Source: Pedobacter sp. Hv1
GTDB lineage: Bacteria > Bacteroidota > Bacteroidia > Sphingobacteriales > Sphingobacteriaceae
Assembly (NCBI RefSeq): GCF_001412215.1
Contig: NZ_LLWP01000004.1
Span: forward strand, 62,001 to 126,000
Length of the DNA stretch: 64,000 bases
Direction of reading: 5' to 3'
In this document: positions 21,544-30,700 of the stretch, one piece after another
Layout: every line of letters begins with the position of its first letter
Position numbering within the stretch: the first letter of the stretch is position 1
Notes under the pieces: model-generated
Seen by the model: only the letters and a program-made list of their open reading frames with translations
Told to the model about the DNA's origin: nothing
The model's database searches: none
Made by a program: the position numbers and the translations under genes

Positions 21544-22269
21544 TTAAAAAACTATTTTTTGTAGATCTTCTGGCGTATCGATAGCTATCGTTTCGATATC
21601 AGTTACCTTTGTTTTAATCTGATAGCCATTTTCTAACCAACGCAATTGTTCTAAGCTTTCTGCCAACTCTAAAGAAGAAGGAGCAAGTTTGGTAATGGCC
21701 AATAATGTAGTGGTTCTGTAGCCATAAATTCCAATATGTTTATAAAACTGATGTGTTTTTGCCCAATTTTCTTGCACCGCATTACGGATATAGGGGATAG
21801 GATGACGGCTAAAATAAATGGCTTCTTGGTTAACGTTGATCACAACTTTAGGAATGTTGACATTAAAAAGCTCAGTATCCTCTTTAATTTCTTTAACTAA
21901 AGTAGCCAATTGCACAGTCTCATCTTCGAAACAAGAACTGACCAATGAAATTTGTTGTGGGTCTATAAAAGGCTCATCACCCTGAATATTGATCACTACG
22001 TCAAAACCTGGCAGTTGCTGGGCTACTTCGGCACAACGATCTGTTCCGCTTTGATGTTGGGCACTGGTCATTACAAATTTACCACCAAATGTTGTTACCG
22101 TACTCGCAATTCTTTCATCGTCGGTAGCTACAACAACTTGATCTAAATTGGCTTTTAACGCTTGTTCATAAACCCTTTGGATCATGGTTTTTCCGCCAAT
22201 GTCAACCAATGGTTTACCAGGAAATCTGGTCGACGCAAAACGAGCAGGAATGATGCCTAAGGTTTTCAA
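21544..22269 (-). CDS. kdsB: 3-deoxy-manno-octulosonate cytidylyltransferase (CMP-Kdo synthetase)
   Basis: This enzyme activates Kdo with CTP for lipid A-core assembly. The N-terminus GIIPARFASTRFPGKPL is the nucleotide-binding signature, followed by VVVATDDERI and INIQGDEPFI. SRHPIPY and YKHIGIYGYR are typical of KdsB. Two starts are possible. An ATG at 22305 adds 12 residues and overlaps the upstream kinase gene by 29 bases. The TTG at 22269 gives the family-typical MKTLGIIPAR start, 241 residues, 7 bases after the kinase stop; I chose it. It is probably translationally coupled to the kinase gene. Confidence 0.94.
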   Translation of the reverse strand: MKTLGIIPARFASTRFPGKPLVDIGGKTMIQRVYEQALKANLDQVVVATDDERIASTVTTFGGKFVMTSAQHQSGTDRCAEVAQQLPGFDVVINIQGDEPFIDPQQISLVSSCFEDETVQLATLVKEIKEDTELFNVNIPKVVINVNQEAIYFSRHPIPYIRNAVQENWAKTHQFYKHIGIYGYRTTTLLAITKLAPSSLELAESLEQLRWLENGYQIKTKVTDIETIAIDTPEDLQKIVF

Positions 22270-22276
22270 TAGTGAT

Positions 22277-22891
22277 TTAAAAAAGTCCGTTAATTTCTGC
22301 TTCAATAGCTTGAATTACAGTGCCTAAATCTTCAGGACTATTTGTAAAATCAAGTTTGTCTTTATCTAAAATTAAAAGCTTACCTAAACTGTAGTTCTTA
22401 ATCCAAGCTTCGTATTTCTCATTTAGTTTTGATAAATAATCGATACGGATACTTGCTTCGTACTCTCTACCACGACGTTGGATATTGTTGACCAAAGTAG
22501 GTACAGATGCTCTTAAATACACCAATAAATCTGGTGGTTTAATAAATGAGGTTATATTGTCGAATATTGCTTTGTAATTGTCATGATCTCTCGAAGTCAT
22601 TAAGCCCATTTCGTGCAGGTTGTCTGCAAAAATGTGTGCATCTTCATAAATGGTACGATCTTGTATCACATTGCGTTTATTGGTTTCAATTTCTACAATC
22701 TGTTGAAAACGACTATTTAAAAAATAGATCTGAAGATTGAAACTCCAACGTTTCATGTCTCCATAAAAATCTTCTAAATAAGGATTGTTATCTACGGCCT
22801 CATAGAGCGCTTCCCAACCATAATTTTTGGCAAGCAGACCAGTTAATGTAGTTTTGCCTGCGCCAATGTTTCCAACTATTGCTATGTGCAT
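22277..22891 (-). CDS. Deoxynucleoside kinase
   Basis: A 204-residue dNK-family protein. The Walker A motif is GNIGAGKTT (residues 7-15). The substrate-base region is YEAVDNNPYLEDFY, with the NLQIYFLNSRFQQ helix next. The family DRT motif is in QDRTIYEDAHIF, the lid region is around RRGREYEAS, and the C-terminus has IDYLSKLNEKYEAWI. It phosphorylates deoxynucleosides (dA/dG type or broad) for salvage into dNTPs. It sits between trpS and kdsB on the minus strand. Specificity cannot be read by eye. Confidence 0.92.
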   Translation of the reverse strand: MHIAIVGNIGAGKTTLTGLLAKNYGWEALYEAVDNNPYLEDFYGDMKRWSFNLQIYFLNSRFQQIVEIETNKRNVIQDRTIYEDAHIFADNLHEMGLMTSRDHDNYKAIFDNITSFIKPPDLLVYLRASVPTLVNNIQRRGREYEASIRIDYLSKLNEKYEAWIKNYSLGKLLILDKDKLDFTNSPEDLGTVIQAIEAEINGLF

Positions 22892-22928
22892 ATTTCTTTC
22901 TGATGATTTGAGCGTACGTTTTGCTTTT

Positions 22929-22946
22929 GGCGTTTGGTTAAACGCC
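22929..22946. other. Short perfect hairpin in the leader of the kinase-kdsB genes
   Basis: GGCGTTT (22929-22935) and AAACGCC (22940-22946) pair perfectly around a GGTT loop, 38 bases before the kinase start. There is no T tract on either strand, so it does not look like a terminator. It may be a leader hairpin or chance. Confidence 0.3.
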
Positions 22947-22969
22947 GTTCACATTACACAATACTACTA

Positions 22970-23968
22970 TTAAAAACTTTTAAAACCTATTAATTCTCTT
23001 ACTTCTCTGATTGTTTTTTGCGCACTTTCTCTAGCCTTTAAAGCACCATGTTTTGCTACTTGTCTTAAATAAGTATCATCTTTAGAAAGTTCTTCAATGC
23101 GTTCTCTAATTGGCGTGTTAAATACAATCATATCCTCTGCCAACTGCTTTTTCATATCGCCATAACGAATTTGCATTTTATTGTACAATCCATCAAAATG
23201 CTCAACCGTATCGGTAGTTGAAACAATTTTCATCAAATCGAACAAGTTTTGAATAGCTTCTGGTTTGGCCTGATTTTCTTCGGTCGGACCACTGTCGCTC
23301 ACTGCTCTTGAAACTTTTTTGCGAATTACTTCAGGACTATCAGCTAAATAGATACAGTTTCCATCACCGTCTGATTTGCTCATTTTACCTTTACCTTCCA
23401 ATCCGGGTACCTTTACCAAGTTGTCTGCGTAATTAAATGCAAAAGACTCAGGAAAATAATCTGTGTTATATAATCTATTAAAGCGGTTGCTAAACGTTCT
23501 GGTCATTTCCAAATGTTGCTCCTGATCTTTACCTACAGGAACTTTATTTGCCCTGTGGATTAAAATATCAGCTGCCATTAATGTTGGATACGTTAATAAA
23601 CCTGCATTTACATTATCGGGATGCGAACGAATTTTATCTTTAAAAGACGCACTGCGTTCTAGTTCTCCTAAATAAGCATTCATATTTAGGTATAAATAAA
23701 GTTCTGAAACTTCTGGAACATCCGATTGGATATAGATCGTGGTTTCTTCAGGGTTGATACCACAAGCCAAATACTCTACCAATACATGTTTAACATAACC
23801 ATGTAAATCGGCCGGAGTAGGGTGAGTGGTTAGTGAATGAAGATCTGCAATAAAAAAATAGCAGTTGTAATCGTACTGCATCTTTACAAAATTGGTTACA
23901 GCACCAAAATAATTTCCTAAATGTAGCTTTCCTGTCGGCCTAATGCCGCTTACAACCGTTTCTTTCAT
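22970..23968 (-). CDS. trpS: Tryptophan--tRNA ligase
   Basis: A 332-residue class I aminoacyl-tRNA synthetase. The HIGH-type motif is KLHLGNY (residues 14-20), followed by tryptophan-binding segments such as ADLHSLTT and LMAADIL. The KMSKS loop GKMSKSDG lies near residues 193-200. The C-terminal helical anticodon-binding part includes YGDMKKQLAEDM. It charges tRNA-Trp. It reads toward the deoxynucleoside kinase, 78 bp away. Confidence 0.97.
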   Translation of the reverse strand: MKETVVSGIRPTGKLHLGNYFGAVTNFVKMQYDYNCYFFIADLHSLTTHPTPADLHGYVKHVLVEYLACGINPEETTIYIQSDVPEVSELYLYLNMNAYLGELERSASFKDKIRSHPDNVNAGLLTYPTLMAADILIHRANKVPVGKDQEQHLEMTRTFSNRFNRLYNTDYFPESFAFNYADNLVKVPGLEGKGKMSKSDGDGNCIYLADSPEVIRKKVSRAVSDSGPTEENQAKPEAIQNLFDLMKIVSTTDTVEHFDGLYNKMQIRYGDMKKQLAEDMIVFNTPIRERIEELSKDDTYLRQVAKHGALKARESAQKTIREVRELIGFKSF

Positions 23969-24087
23969 GTTGGCGAAATTAAAAATAAATTATGAGCAAA
24001 ATACATTCTTTAATCAGTTTTCTGCTGATGAATTATCTAGAGGCACAAAAATTACGAAAGGATAACCATCTAAAATGGATTCATGTT

Positions 24088-24125
24088 AAAATGAAAGAGG
24101 CCACCACAAAGGCGACCTCTTTCAT
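24088..24125 (-). terminator. Probable terminator after the DUF4249 gene
   Basis: ATGAAAGAGG (24091-24100) and CCTCTTTCAT (24116-24125) are perfect inverted repeats, with further GCC/GGC pairing inside. On the minus strand the stem is followed only by TTTT, so termination strength is uncertain. Confidence 0.6.
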
Positions 24126-24150
24126 CTAATCTCTATAACAGTTTGAAAAA

Positions 24151-24948
24151 TTAAGGAATAACCAATGTTTTTCGTTCAACAGTATGGGCACTAAAAAAAC
24201 CAAGTGCACCACCTTTTATATTGCTCAATGGGTTGGCTGGTGCTGCACCATCTAATGAGCCATTGGCATTGCTAAGGCTAAATAGGTAGGTGTAAACAGC
24301 AGGATCAATGCTATGCATTTCTGCAGTTAACTTATCACCTCTTTTAATGTTTTTGCTGTTGTTTTTGGTCGTATTTTCAAATACCAGGTAATCGTTTACT
24401 TCTTGTCCAGGTGTAAACTCATCATTCAACACCTTATATTGGCTTTGAAGTTTATCGTTAATGTACTGCTGAAACCAATAATAATTGTTTACACCATCCG
24501 GATCTTTGAATTTAACCATGGGTGTAGTTCTCACGGTATCATAATCGCTCGGTTTAAGCTTAAAGTCGAGAAAAGGAACCACTGCTGGCATTTTACTCGA
24601 TGCCGTAAAGACTTCGCCTCTGATATTGACATTGAGCTGATAGGTTACTCCCGGAGTACCATTGATCAAATTGGTTTTGTATACGCCTTTTTCAGTTTCT
24701 GTTAATGTAATGGTGTTGCCATTGTAGGCTATTTTTACAATAGCACCACTAACTCCATTAAATTGATTGCTCTCGCTCAGGCTTTTGGTTTGGCTCACAT
24801 TTACCCAGCAAGCTCCTGCCTCATTGGTAACCATGCCCTCAATTACATATTTCGGGGTATTGTCTTTCAATTGAAGCGTGATGGGGTCTTCGCAGGCCAA
24901 TAAGAGGCTAAAGCTGGCAAAGAATATAAGTCGATATAAGAATTTCAT
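24151..24948 (-). CDS. DUF4249 lipoprotein
   Basis: A 265-residue lipoprotein (signal ending SLLLACEDP, Cys19). It begins with the DUF4249 pattern: KYVIEGMVTNEAGACWVNVSQT, then SGAIVKIAYNGNTITLTE and YQLNVNIRGEVFTASSKMP. DUF4249 proteins are regularly encoded directly after a TonB-dependent receptor with an STN domain, as here (3-bp gap), and are thought to act at the outer membrane with that receptor. The biochemical role is unknown. It is the last gene of the sigma-FecR-receptor cluster. Confidence 0.87.
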   Translation of the reverse strand: MKFLYRLIFFASFSLLLACEDPITLQLKDNTPKYVIEGMVTNEAGACWVNVSQTKSLSESNQFNGVSGAIVKIAYNGNTITLTETEKGVYKTNLINGTPGVTYQLNVNIRGEVFTASSKMPAVVPFLDFKLKPSDYDTVRTTPMVKFKDPDGVNNYYWFQQYINDKLQSQYKVLNDEFTPGQEVNDYLVFENTTKNNSKNIKRGDKLTAEMHSIDPAVYTYLFSLSNANGSLDGAAPANPLSNIKGGALGFFSAHTVERKTLVIP

Positions 24949-24951
24949 ATA

Positions 24952-27600
24952 CTAGAATTTAAAATTATAAGAGATTGATGGAACAAACCTGAACAAGGTT
25001 GTTCTGATGGCTTCAGTTTGATTAGGATTTGTTTCACTATCCTTGAAAGCAATACGGAATGGATTTTTTCTTCCGTAGGCATTGTAAAGACTAAAAGTAA
25101 GCTCCGAAGAGAATTTTTTGGTCTGTTTCAATTGGTGTGTAGCGCCTAAATCTAATCTGTGGTAAGCTGGCATCCGATCTGCATTACGCTCAGAAAAATA
25201 GTAATAACTTTGACCTAACATGGTGTATTTGCCATTAGGAAAGGTTACTGCATTTCCGGTAGCATATACCCAGTTGGCAGAAACTGTCCACTTTTTGCTC
25301 AATTGATAAATGGTAACCAATGAAATATCATGGGTTTTGTCTTGTCTGGCTTTGTACCACTCATTGTTATTGATACCATCGATTTTTCTTTCTGTTCTAG
25401 AAATGGTATAACCCAACCAACCGGTTAACCTGCCAGTTTTCTTTTTCAATAACAGCTCCAAACCATAAGCTCTGCCTTTACCAAACAACAATTGTGTTTC
25501 TATCGGTTTATTCGTAAATATATCAGCGCCATTGCGGTAATCGATCTGGTTTTGCAGCGTTTTATAATAAGTTTCGGCTGTGAACTCGAAACTATTGAAA
25601 GCAAAATTTTTATAATAACCTAATGATACTTGGTCGCTCAATTCTGGTTTGATGAGGTTGGTGCTGGCCACCCATCTGTCTGTTGGTGAGGCGGCGTTAG
25701 AATTAGAAATAAGATGCAGATTTTGTGCATTTCTTACAAAAGAAGCCTTAAGTGCAGTAGATTCATTCACCTGGAACGATGCTGCTAACCTTGGCTCGAG
25801 CGTGAAATATGTTTTAACCAACTCTCCACTTTTATAACTTTTGCTGCCAATTACATCTCCATCATTATCAATGGTGAAATACTCTCCTTTGCCAAAAATA
25901 CTGAATGCTGAAAGCCTTAGCCCATAAGTAAGGCTAAAACGATCGCTGGCTTTCCAGGTATTACTGATATAAGCAGCGTTCTCTAATGAAAACCTATTCT
26001 GTAAGTTTTGCGAAATGAAACCAGAATTACCTATGGCCTGCACTTCACCAGGTTTAATGGTATGGTAAATAGAGTTGATGCCGAAACTGATGGTATTCTT
26101 ATCATTGGCATACCATTGCATATCCTCCTTGAAATTCCAATCGCGGATTTGTGAAAATAAGCTTAGTGAGGTTTCATCATTATTGGCTCGAATTTTATAA
26201 TTGTAATTGCTAAAAATAACAGAGGTATTAGAAAAGAGCTTAGGACTAAATACATGGTTCCAACGTAGGGTAGATGTTGCATTGCCCCAATTGATACCAG
26301 AAAGGTTGTCTGACGTTAATACATCCTTTCCAAAATAACCAGAAATATACAAACGGTCTTTATCGCCCAAAATGTAGTTGGCCTTTAGGTTAAGATCGTA
26401 AAAATACAATTGAGTTTTGTTGATCGAGGTGTCGCTAGATAATTTCAAAAACATATCGGCATAAGTTCTTCTGGCTGAGATCAAGAAAGAAGATTTTCCT
26501 TTTTGTATCGGGCCTTCCAAATTAAGTCGGGCAGCAATGAGGCCAATTCCGCCATTTACCCCAAATTTTTGATTGTTTCCATCGTTCATCTTTACATCTA
26601 ATACCGAAGAGAGGCCACCACCATATTGGGCGGGCATTCCGCCTTTGTACAGGGTTACATTTTTAATGGCATCAGAATTAAAGGTAGAGAAGAAACCCAA
26701 AAGGTGAGAGGCATTGTAAACAGGGGCCTCATCTAATAAAATCATATTTTGATCGGCACCACCGCCACGTACAAACATGCCTCCAGTACCTTCACCTCCG
26801 GTTTTAACACCTGGTAACAATTGTAAGGTTTTGATCACATCTGGTTCGCCCATTAAAACAGGAACAGTTTTGGTTTCTACAATACTTAGGCGTTCCATGC
26901 CCATTTGGGTAGTTTTGATATTCCTTTGACTTGGCGAAGCAGTAACCGTTACCATTTCTAATTGATTGCTCTCATCTTCGAGTGAGATGTTGAGTACTAG
27001 ATTTTTATCGAGATCAAGAGTTTCTCTAAAGGTTTTATTTCCTACTGTTTTTACCTCAACAGTATAGCTGCCTTTGGGTAGGCTTAACGAGTAAAAACCA
27101 TATTCGTTGCTGGTAGCCACTAATGCTGTTGTGCCAGTAACCCTAATTGTGGCACCAATTAAGGTTTCACCACTGTTTTTAGATTTCACGGTGCCACTAA
27201 TGTTATATTTCTCTCCTGTTTGTGCCGGATTAGCCGCCGGACCGGCGATTACCTTTTTTGTTTTTGAAGGATCAAATCTGATAAATATTTCTTGGTCCAA
27301 CTGACTAAATATCAAGGCTTGGTCTGCAAAAGCCGTGGTTAAAATCTCTTTTAACATTTTGTCTTTAGCAATTACAGTAATTTTGATTTTACTCTTGGCA
27401 ATTTGTTCGTTATAGGTGAATTTAATGCCACTTTCTGTCGTAATTTTATCTAGTGCATTTTTAAGAAACTCATCCTTTATTTGGATACTCATCTTTTTTT
27501 CAAGCATACTTTGAGCATGAGCTTGCGATTGTACCATTATTAACAGCAACAATATAATCGCAATAAAGATTAAGAACCTTTTAGGTTCGATTTTTTTCAT
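24952..27600 (-). CDS. TonB-dependent receptor with STN and carboxypeptidase-like N-terminal domains
   Basis: An 882-residue outer-membrane receptor with a signal peptide ending near SQAHAQ. A secretin/TonB short N-terminal (STN) domain spans about 38-105 and a carboxypeptidase-regulatory-like domain about 130-210 (ISGTVKSKNSGETLIGATIRV). The plug is at about 220-330 (MLLDEAPVYNASHLLGFFSTFN, YKGGMPAQYGGGLSSVLDV). The barrel ends PSISYNFKF. The STN domain is the part that signals to FecR in transducing receptors. The order sigma, FecR, receptor, DUF4249 supports cell-surface signalling. The ligand is unknown. Confidence 0.93.
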   Translation of the reverse strand: MKKIEPKRFLIFIAIILLLLIMVQSQAHAQSMLEKKMSIQIKDEFLKNALDKITTESGIKFTYNEQIAKSKIKITVIAKDKMLKEILTTAFADQALIFSQLDQEIFIRFDPSKTKKVIAGPAANPAQTGEKYNISGTVKSKNSGETLIGATIRVTGTTALVATSNEYGFYSLSLPKGSYTVEVKTVGNKTFRETLDLDKNLVLNISLEDESNQLEMVTVTASPSQRNIKTTQMGMERLSIVETKTVPVLMGEPDVIKTLQLLPGVKTGGEGTGGMFVRGGGADQNMILLDEAPVYNASHLLGFFSTFNSDAIKNVTLYKGGMPAQYGGGLSSVLDVKMNDGNNQKFGVNGGIGLIAARLNLEGPIQKGKSSFLISARRTYADMFLKLSSDTSINKTQLYFYDLNLKANYILGDKDRLYISGYFGKDVLTSDNLSGINWGNATSTLRWNHVFSPKLFSNTSVIFSNYNYKIRANNDETSLSLFSQIRDWNFKEDMQWYANDKNTISFGINSIYHTIKPGEVQAIGNSGFISQNLQNRFSLENAAYISNTWKASDRFSLTYGLRLSAFSIFGKGEYFTIDNDGDVIGSKSYKSGELVKTYFTLEPRLAASFQVNESTALKASFVRNAQNLHLISNSNAASPTDRWVASTNLIKPELSDQVSLGYYKNFAFNSFEFTAETYYKTLQNQIDYRNGADIFTNKPIETQLLFGKGRAYGLELLLKKKTGRLTGWLGYTISRTERKIDGINNNEWYKARQDKTHDISLVTIYQLSKKWTVSANWVYATGNAVTFPNGKYTMLGQSYYYFSERNADRMPAYHRLDLGATHQLKQTKKFSSELTFSLYNAYGRKNPFRIAFKDSETNPNQTEAIRTTLFRFVPSISYNFKF

Positions 27601-27751
27601 TTTGTGTGGGTTTTATTTGAATGTCTACTTCGTTAAGCTATATCTATACATTATTTTGATAAGCTCGCTGAGTATTCATAACTTTATACTATTAATTGAT
27701 TTTATTGCCCTATAGTTCTCAAGGCTTGGGCATTGAATTGATGTAGATATT

Positions 27752-27780
27752 TGCTCGGTTCTGTACTACAGGATCGAGCA
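27752..27780. other. 13-bp hairpin just after fecR, before the receptor gene
   Basis: TGCTCGGTTCTGT (27752-27764) and ACAGGATCGAGCA (27768-27780) pair over 13 bp with G-T wobbles and a 3-nt loop, 1 base beyond the fecR stop. The minus-strand flank lacks a T run, so it could be an mRNA-end protector, an attenuator or a weak terminator between fecR and the receptor gene. Confidence 0.55.
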
Positions 27781-27781
27781 C

Positions 27782-28759
27782 TTATTTGATGATTACATAT
27801 TGCCCTCCATTTCTTTTCCATTTGATTTCCATTACCGTACCCAGTTTATTTAAGGTTTGGCTAATCGGATCGTTCATGTTTAAATTTCCATAAAAATTGC
27901 TTTCAACTAATTCACTATCCAATTGTATTTGGATACCATATTGTGTTTCCAAATCTTTAATGACCTCCTTCAGTGCCGTTCCTTGATATTCATATAAGCC
28001 TAACCGCTTATGTAGAAAGGAAGCGGCACCTGGGAAATCAATTTTGGTTAGTTGGGCTGTTGTTTTGTCGACAATAATTTGTTGATTTGGCAACATGGTA
28101 ACATTTTTAGTGTTAAGGGCCACTGCTACCTTTCCGCTAACCAGGGTTACATTTATGGTGTGTTTTTGTTGATATGCATTAATATTAAAAGATGTGCCAA
28201 GCACTGTTGTGCTTACTTTGCCTGTTTTGATAATAAATGGATGTGCTGCATCATGAGCCACTTCAAAAAATGCTTCTCCATCAAGGCTAACTAATCTTTG
28301 CTTGCTCGTAAATTTGTCTGGATAGCTTAATTTACTATTTGGACTTAACCATACTTTAGTACCATCGTCCAGTTGCAACTGTTTACGTTCTCCATGGGTA
28401 AGCATTGCCTGTTGTTGTACGGGATCGATAAGGTTAGATAGGTTATTCTTGAAAAAAACCAAACTGGCGAAAACGATTAGGATACTTGCAGCAATAGCAA
28501 TTAATCGATAAGGAATCAATTTTTTGGTTGGAACAACCTTAGGTTCAATTTTCTCCGTATAAAGTGGAAGAAATTGAGGTGTTAAGCCTGTATCTGGAAC
28601 GGTTTGTGTTTCATCCCAGGTATCTGCTAGCAAAGCTGTGATTTCTTCGTCATTTCCATGGTTACGTAAAAGCGCAAAAAATGCTTCCAGCTCTTGTGCC
28701 GTACACTGATTGGTGAGGTACAGTTGATATAGGTGTTTGAATTCTTGTTGCGTTTTCAA
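27782..28759 (-). CDS. FecR-family anti-sigma factor
   Basis: A 325-residue single-pass membrane protein. The N-terminal cytoplasmic part (1-80) would bind the sigma factor. The membrane helix is at about 83-103 (IAIAASILIVFASLVFF). The periplasmic FecR domain spans about 120-220 (LDDGTKVWLSPNSKLSYP, LDGEAFFEVAHDAAHPF, VSTTVLGTSFNI). The C-terminal DUF4974-like domain is at about 250-325. It holds the ECF sigma factor inactive until the receptor STN domain signals. It lies 76 bp after the sigma gene. Confidence 0.94.
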   Translation of the reverse strand: MKTQQEFKHLYQLYLTNQCTAQELEAFFALLRNHGNDEEITALLADTWDETQTVPDTGLTPQFLPLYTEKIEPKVVPTKKLIPYRLIAIAASILIVFASLVFFKNNLSNLIDPVQQQAMLTHGERKQLQLDDGTKVWLSPNSKLSYPDKFTSKQRLVSLDGEAFFEVAHDAAHPFIIKTGKVSTTVLGTSFNINAYQQKHTINVTLVSGKVAVALNTKNVTMLPNQQIIVDKTTAQLTKIDFPGAASFLHKRLGLYEYQGTALKEVIKDLETQYGIQIQLDSELVESNFYGNLNMNDPISQTLNKLGTVMEIKWKRNGGQYVIIK

Positions 28760-28835
28760 TATACAGTTGAACTAAAGAACTTGGCTCCGCTGCCAAATCC
28801 ATTTATAACTAATACAATTGAAAAAAGGGATAGGA

Positions 28836-29462
28836 CTAGTTGGACCGAAAATAATTTGAGGCGGCCATTAAAAAACAGATGATACTTCCATGTTTACTCA
28901 CATAATTGCGAATAAATTTAGTGGCTTCTACCATGTGGTTTTTTACTGTGTTTTTAGAAATGTTGAGCTTTTTGGCAATCTCATCATGGGTAAGCTCCTC
29001 ATTTCTGCTCAGTTGATAGATGATTTTTTTTTGAGGGGGTAATTGGGCAATGGCTTCCTCATAGGTCTTGAGCAGTTCTTTTTCTAAAAGCCGATCTTCC
29101 GAACTATTTTTAATTGCACTGAGATATGAAAAGAGCTCGTCTTGTAAAGTTTTTTCTCTCGCTACTTTTTTCAAATGATTCAACACATCATTTAAAACAA
29201 TCTTTTTTAAATAGGCACCAAAATGAAGCTCTGGATTAAGCTGCTCTCGTTTTTGCCAAATTTTGATAAATACTTCTTGGGTAATTTCTTCAGCAATAAC
29301 TGTCGATTTGCACAGTTTCAATGCATAAGTATATATTTTGCTTCGGTATTGATTGTAGATTTCTTCAAATGCAGTAGCCTCACCATTCTTGAGTTTAATC
29401 AACAATACATCATTTTCTGATTTATTCGATACCATGTTCAGCATAGGCGCTATTGTTGCCAA
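28836..29462 (-). CDS. ECF RNA polymerase sigma factor, FecI type
   Basis: A 208-residue sigma-70 family protein with region 2 (EEIYNQYRSKIYTYALKLCKS, VFIKIWQKREQL) and region 4 (AQLPPQKKIIYQLSRNEELTHDEIAKKLNISKNTVKNHM). It is the first gene of the sigma-FecR-receptor-DUF4249 set. It ends with an unusual hydrophobic tail (SIICFLMAASNYF). The start at 29462 is followed by other methionines (residues 7 and 10), so the true start may be a few codons further in. It probably drives its own receptor operon. Confidence 0.93.
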   Translation of the reverse strand: MATIAPMLNMVSNKSENDVLLIKLKNGEATAFEEIYNQYRSKIYTYALKLCKSTVIAEEITQEVFIKIWQKREQLNPELHFGAYLKKIVLNDVLNHLKKVAREKTLQDELFSYLSAIKNSSEDRLLEKELLKTYEEAIAQLPPQKKIIYQLSRNEELTHDEIAKKLNISKNTVKNHMVEATKFIRNYVSKHGSIICFLMAASNYFRSN

Positions 29463-29631
29463 TGTTAAATAATTTTTTTTGCACTAAAAAATAGTTTGAC
29501 AAGGCTAATTGTTAATTATTAGTTAAATAAAGATTTGAATGGTTAATAAAAGTTAAATTAGTATTTAAGCTTGGCTAGCTTTTTAGAAAAATAAAATAAA
29601 TAGATTATCATATTTTGTATTTTTGGTTTAG

Positions 29632-30369
29632 ATGATTAAACTGCTCAAAAGAATACATTTTTTTTACTTTTCGTTTTGCATTGTATTTTTCTTCTTTTTG
29701 TTTTGGCCACTCTATTACTTGGGTACACGAAAACCGAAATACTATTACTATTTGAATAAATTAAGGGCTTTTCATGCTTTGATTAGCACTACACTAGCAG
29801 GGGTTTATCTGAATTTTAAATTTGAAAAGAAGCTAAATTCCAAGCAAACCTATATCTATTGTGCAAACCACAGTTCTAATTTAGATATCGTTCTTTTTTG
29901 CTTATTGGCCAAAGGGAGGTATCATTTTATGGGCAAAGAAGAGTTGACGAAAAATCCTGTTTTGGGTATGTTTTTTAAAACTATTGATATTGCCGTTTCG
30001 AGAGAAAGTAATATTTCGGCATTTAGGGCATTTAAAAAAGCAGGAGAAAATTTAGAAAAGGGGATGAGCCTGATCATTTTTCCAGAAGGAAGGATTGATG
30101 ATCTATACCCACCGGTTTTGCATGAGTTTAAAAATGGCCCCTTCAGGTTGGCCATTGAAAAAAATATTCCTATTGTACCAGTAAGTCTCGTTAATATCTG
30201 GAAACTGATGTGGGACAATGGTTATAAATACGGAACAAGACCAGGTATTGGCAATATTTATGTGCACGAACCCATTTTAACTAGTACCTTAGCCGTAGAA
30301 AGTGCAGATGCTTTAAAAGAAGAAGTTTTTAAAAAGATCGACAGTAAATTATTACATCATGATAATTGA
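29632..30369 (+). CDS. 1-acyl-sn-glycerol-3-phosphate acyltransferase (PlsC-like)
   Basis: A 245-residue inner-membrane protein. An N-terminal membrane helix (about 10-32) precedes the acyltransferase motifs NHSSNLD (HX4D type, about residues 79-85), SRESN and FPEGRI (about 150-155), and PIVPVSL. It transfers an acyl chain to lysophosphatidic acid in phospholipid synthesis. The gene overlaps gatC by 11 bases and is divergent from the sigma gene. TATTTTTG just before the start resembles a -7 element but is too close to the ATG to be assigned with confidence. Confidence 0.88.
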   Translation: MIKLLKRIHFFYFSFCIVFFFFLFWPLYYLGTRKPKYYYYLNKLRAFHALISTTLAGVYLNFKFEKKLNSKQTYIYCANHSSNLDIVLFCLLAKGRYHFMGKEELTKNPVLGMFFKTIDIAVSRESNISAFRAFKKAGENLEKGMSLIIFPEGRIDDLYPPVLHEFKNGPFRLAIEKNIPIVPVSLVNIWKLMWDNGYKYGTRPGIGNIYVHEPILTSTLAVESADALKEEVFKKIDSKLLHHDN

Positions 30370-30649
30370 TAAACAAACGGTTCATAAAGTGGCCGATTTA
30401 GCCAGAATAGCTATAAAAGATAACGAGGTTGATACATTAACTGTAGAAATGAATAAGATACTTACTTTTATGGAAAAGCTAAATGAGCTAGATACCACAG
30501 GTGTAAAACCATTAGTTTACATGAACGAAGAAGTAAATGTATGGCGTGAAGATGTAGTGAAACAAGAAATTAGTGTAAGTGAGGGGTTAAAAAATGCCGC
30601 TAAACACAACGAAAGTTTCTTCTTCGTGCCCAAGATCATAGAAAAATAA
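30359..30649 (+). CDS. gatC: Asp-tRNA(Asn)/Glu-tRNA(Gln) amidotransferase subunit C
   Basis: A 96-residue protein with the GatC pattern: VHKVADLARIAIKDNEVDTLTVEMNKILTFMEKLNELDTTGVKP and a C-terminal FFVPKII ending. It stabilises the GatA/GatB complex that converts misacylated Glu-tRNA(Gln) or Asp-tRNA(Asn). It overlaps the acyltransferase gene by 11 bases. gatA and gatB are not in this window. Start and length are normal for the family. Confidence 0.93.
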   Translation: MIIDKQTVHKVADLARIAIKDNEVDTLTVEMNKILTFMEKLNELDTTGVKPLVYMNEEVNVWREDVVKQEISVSEGLKNAAKHNESFFFVPKIIEK

Positions 30650-30700
30650 TCGTAGCTGTAACATTATATAGGGATAGCCTGTCTAAAAAAGAAAAAACAA

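Noticed and set aside
29618..29625. TATTTTTG as promoter of the PlsC-like gene
   Set aside because: It lies only 6 bp before the ATG with no -33 partner; AT-rich context makes chance matches common.
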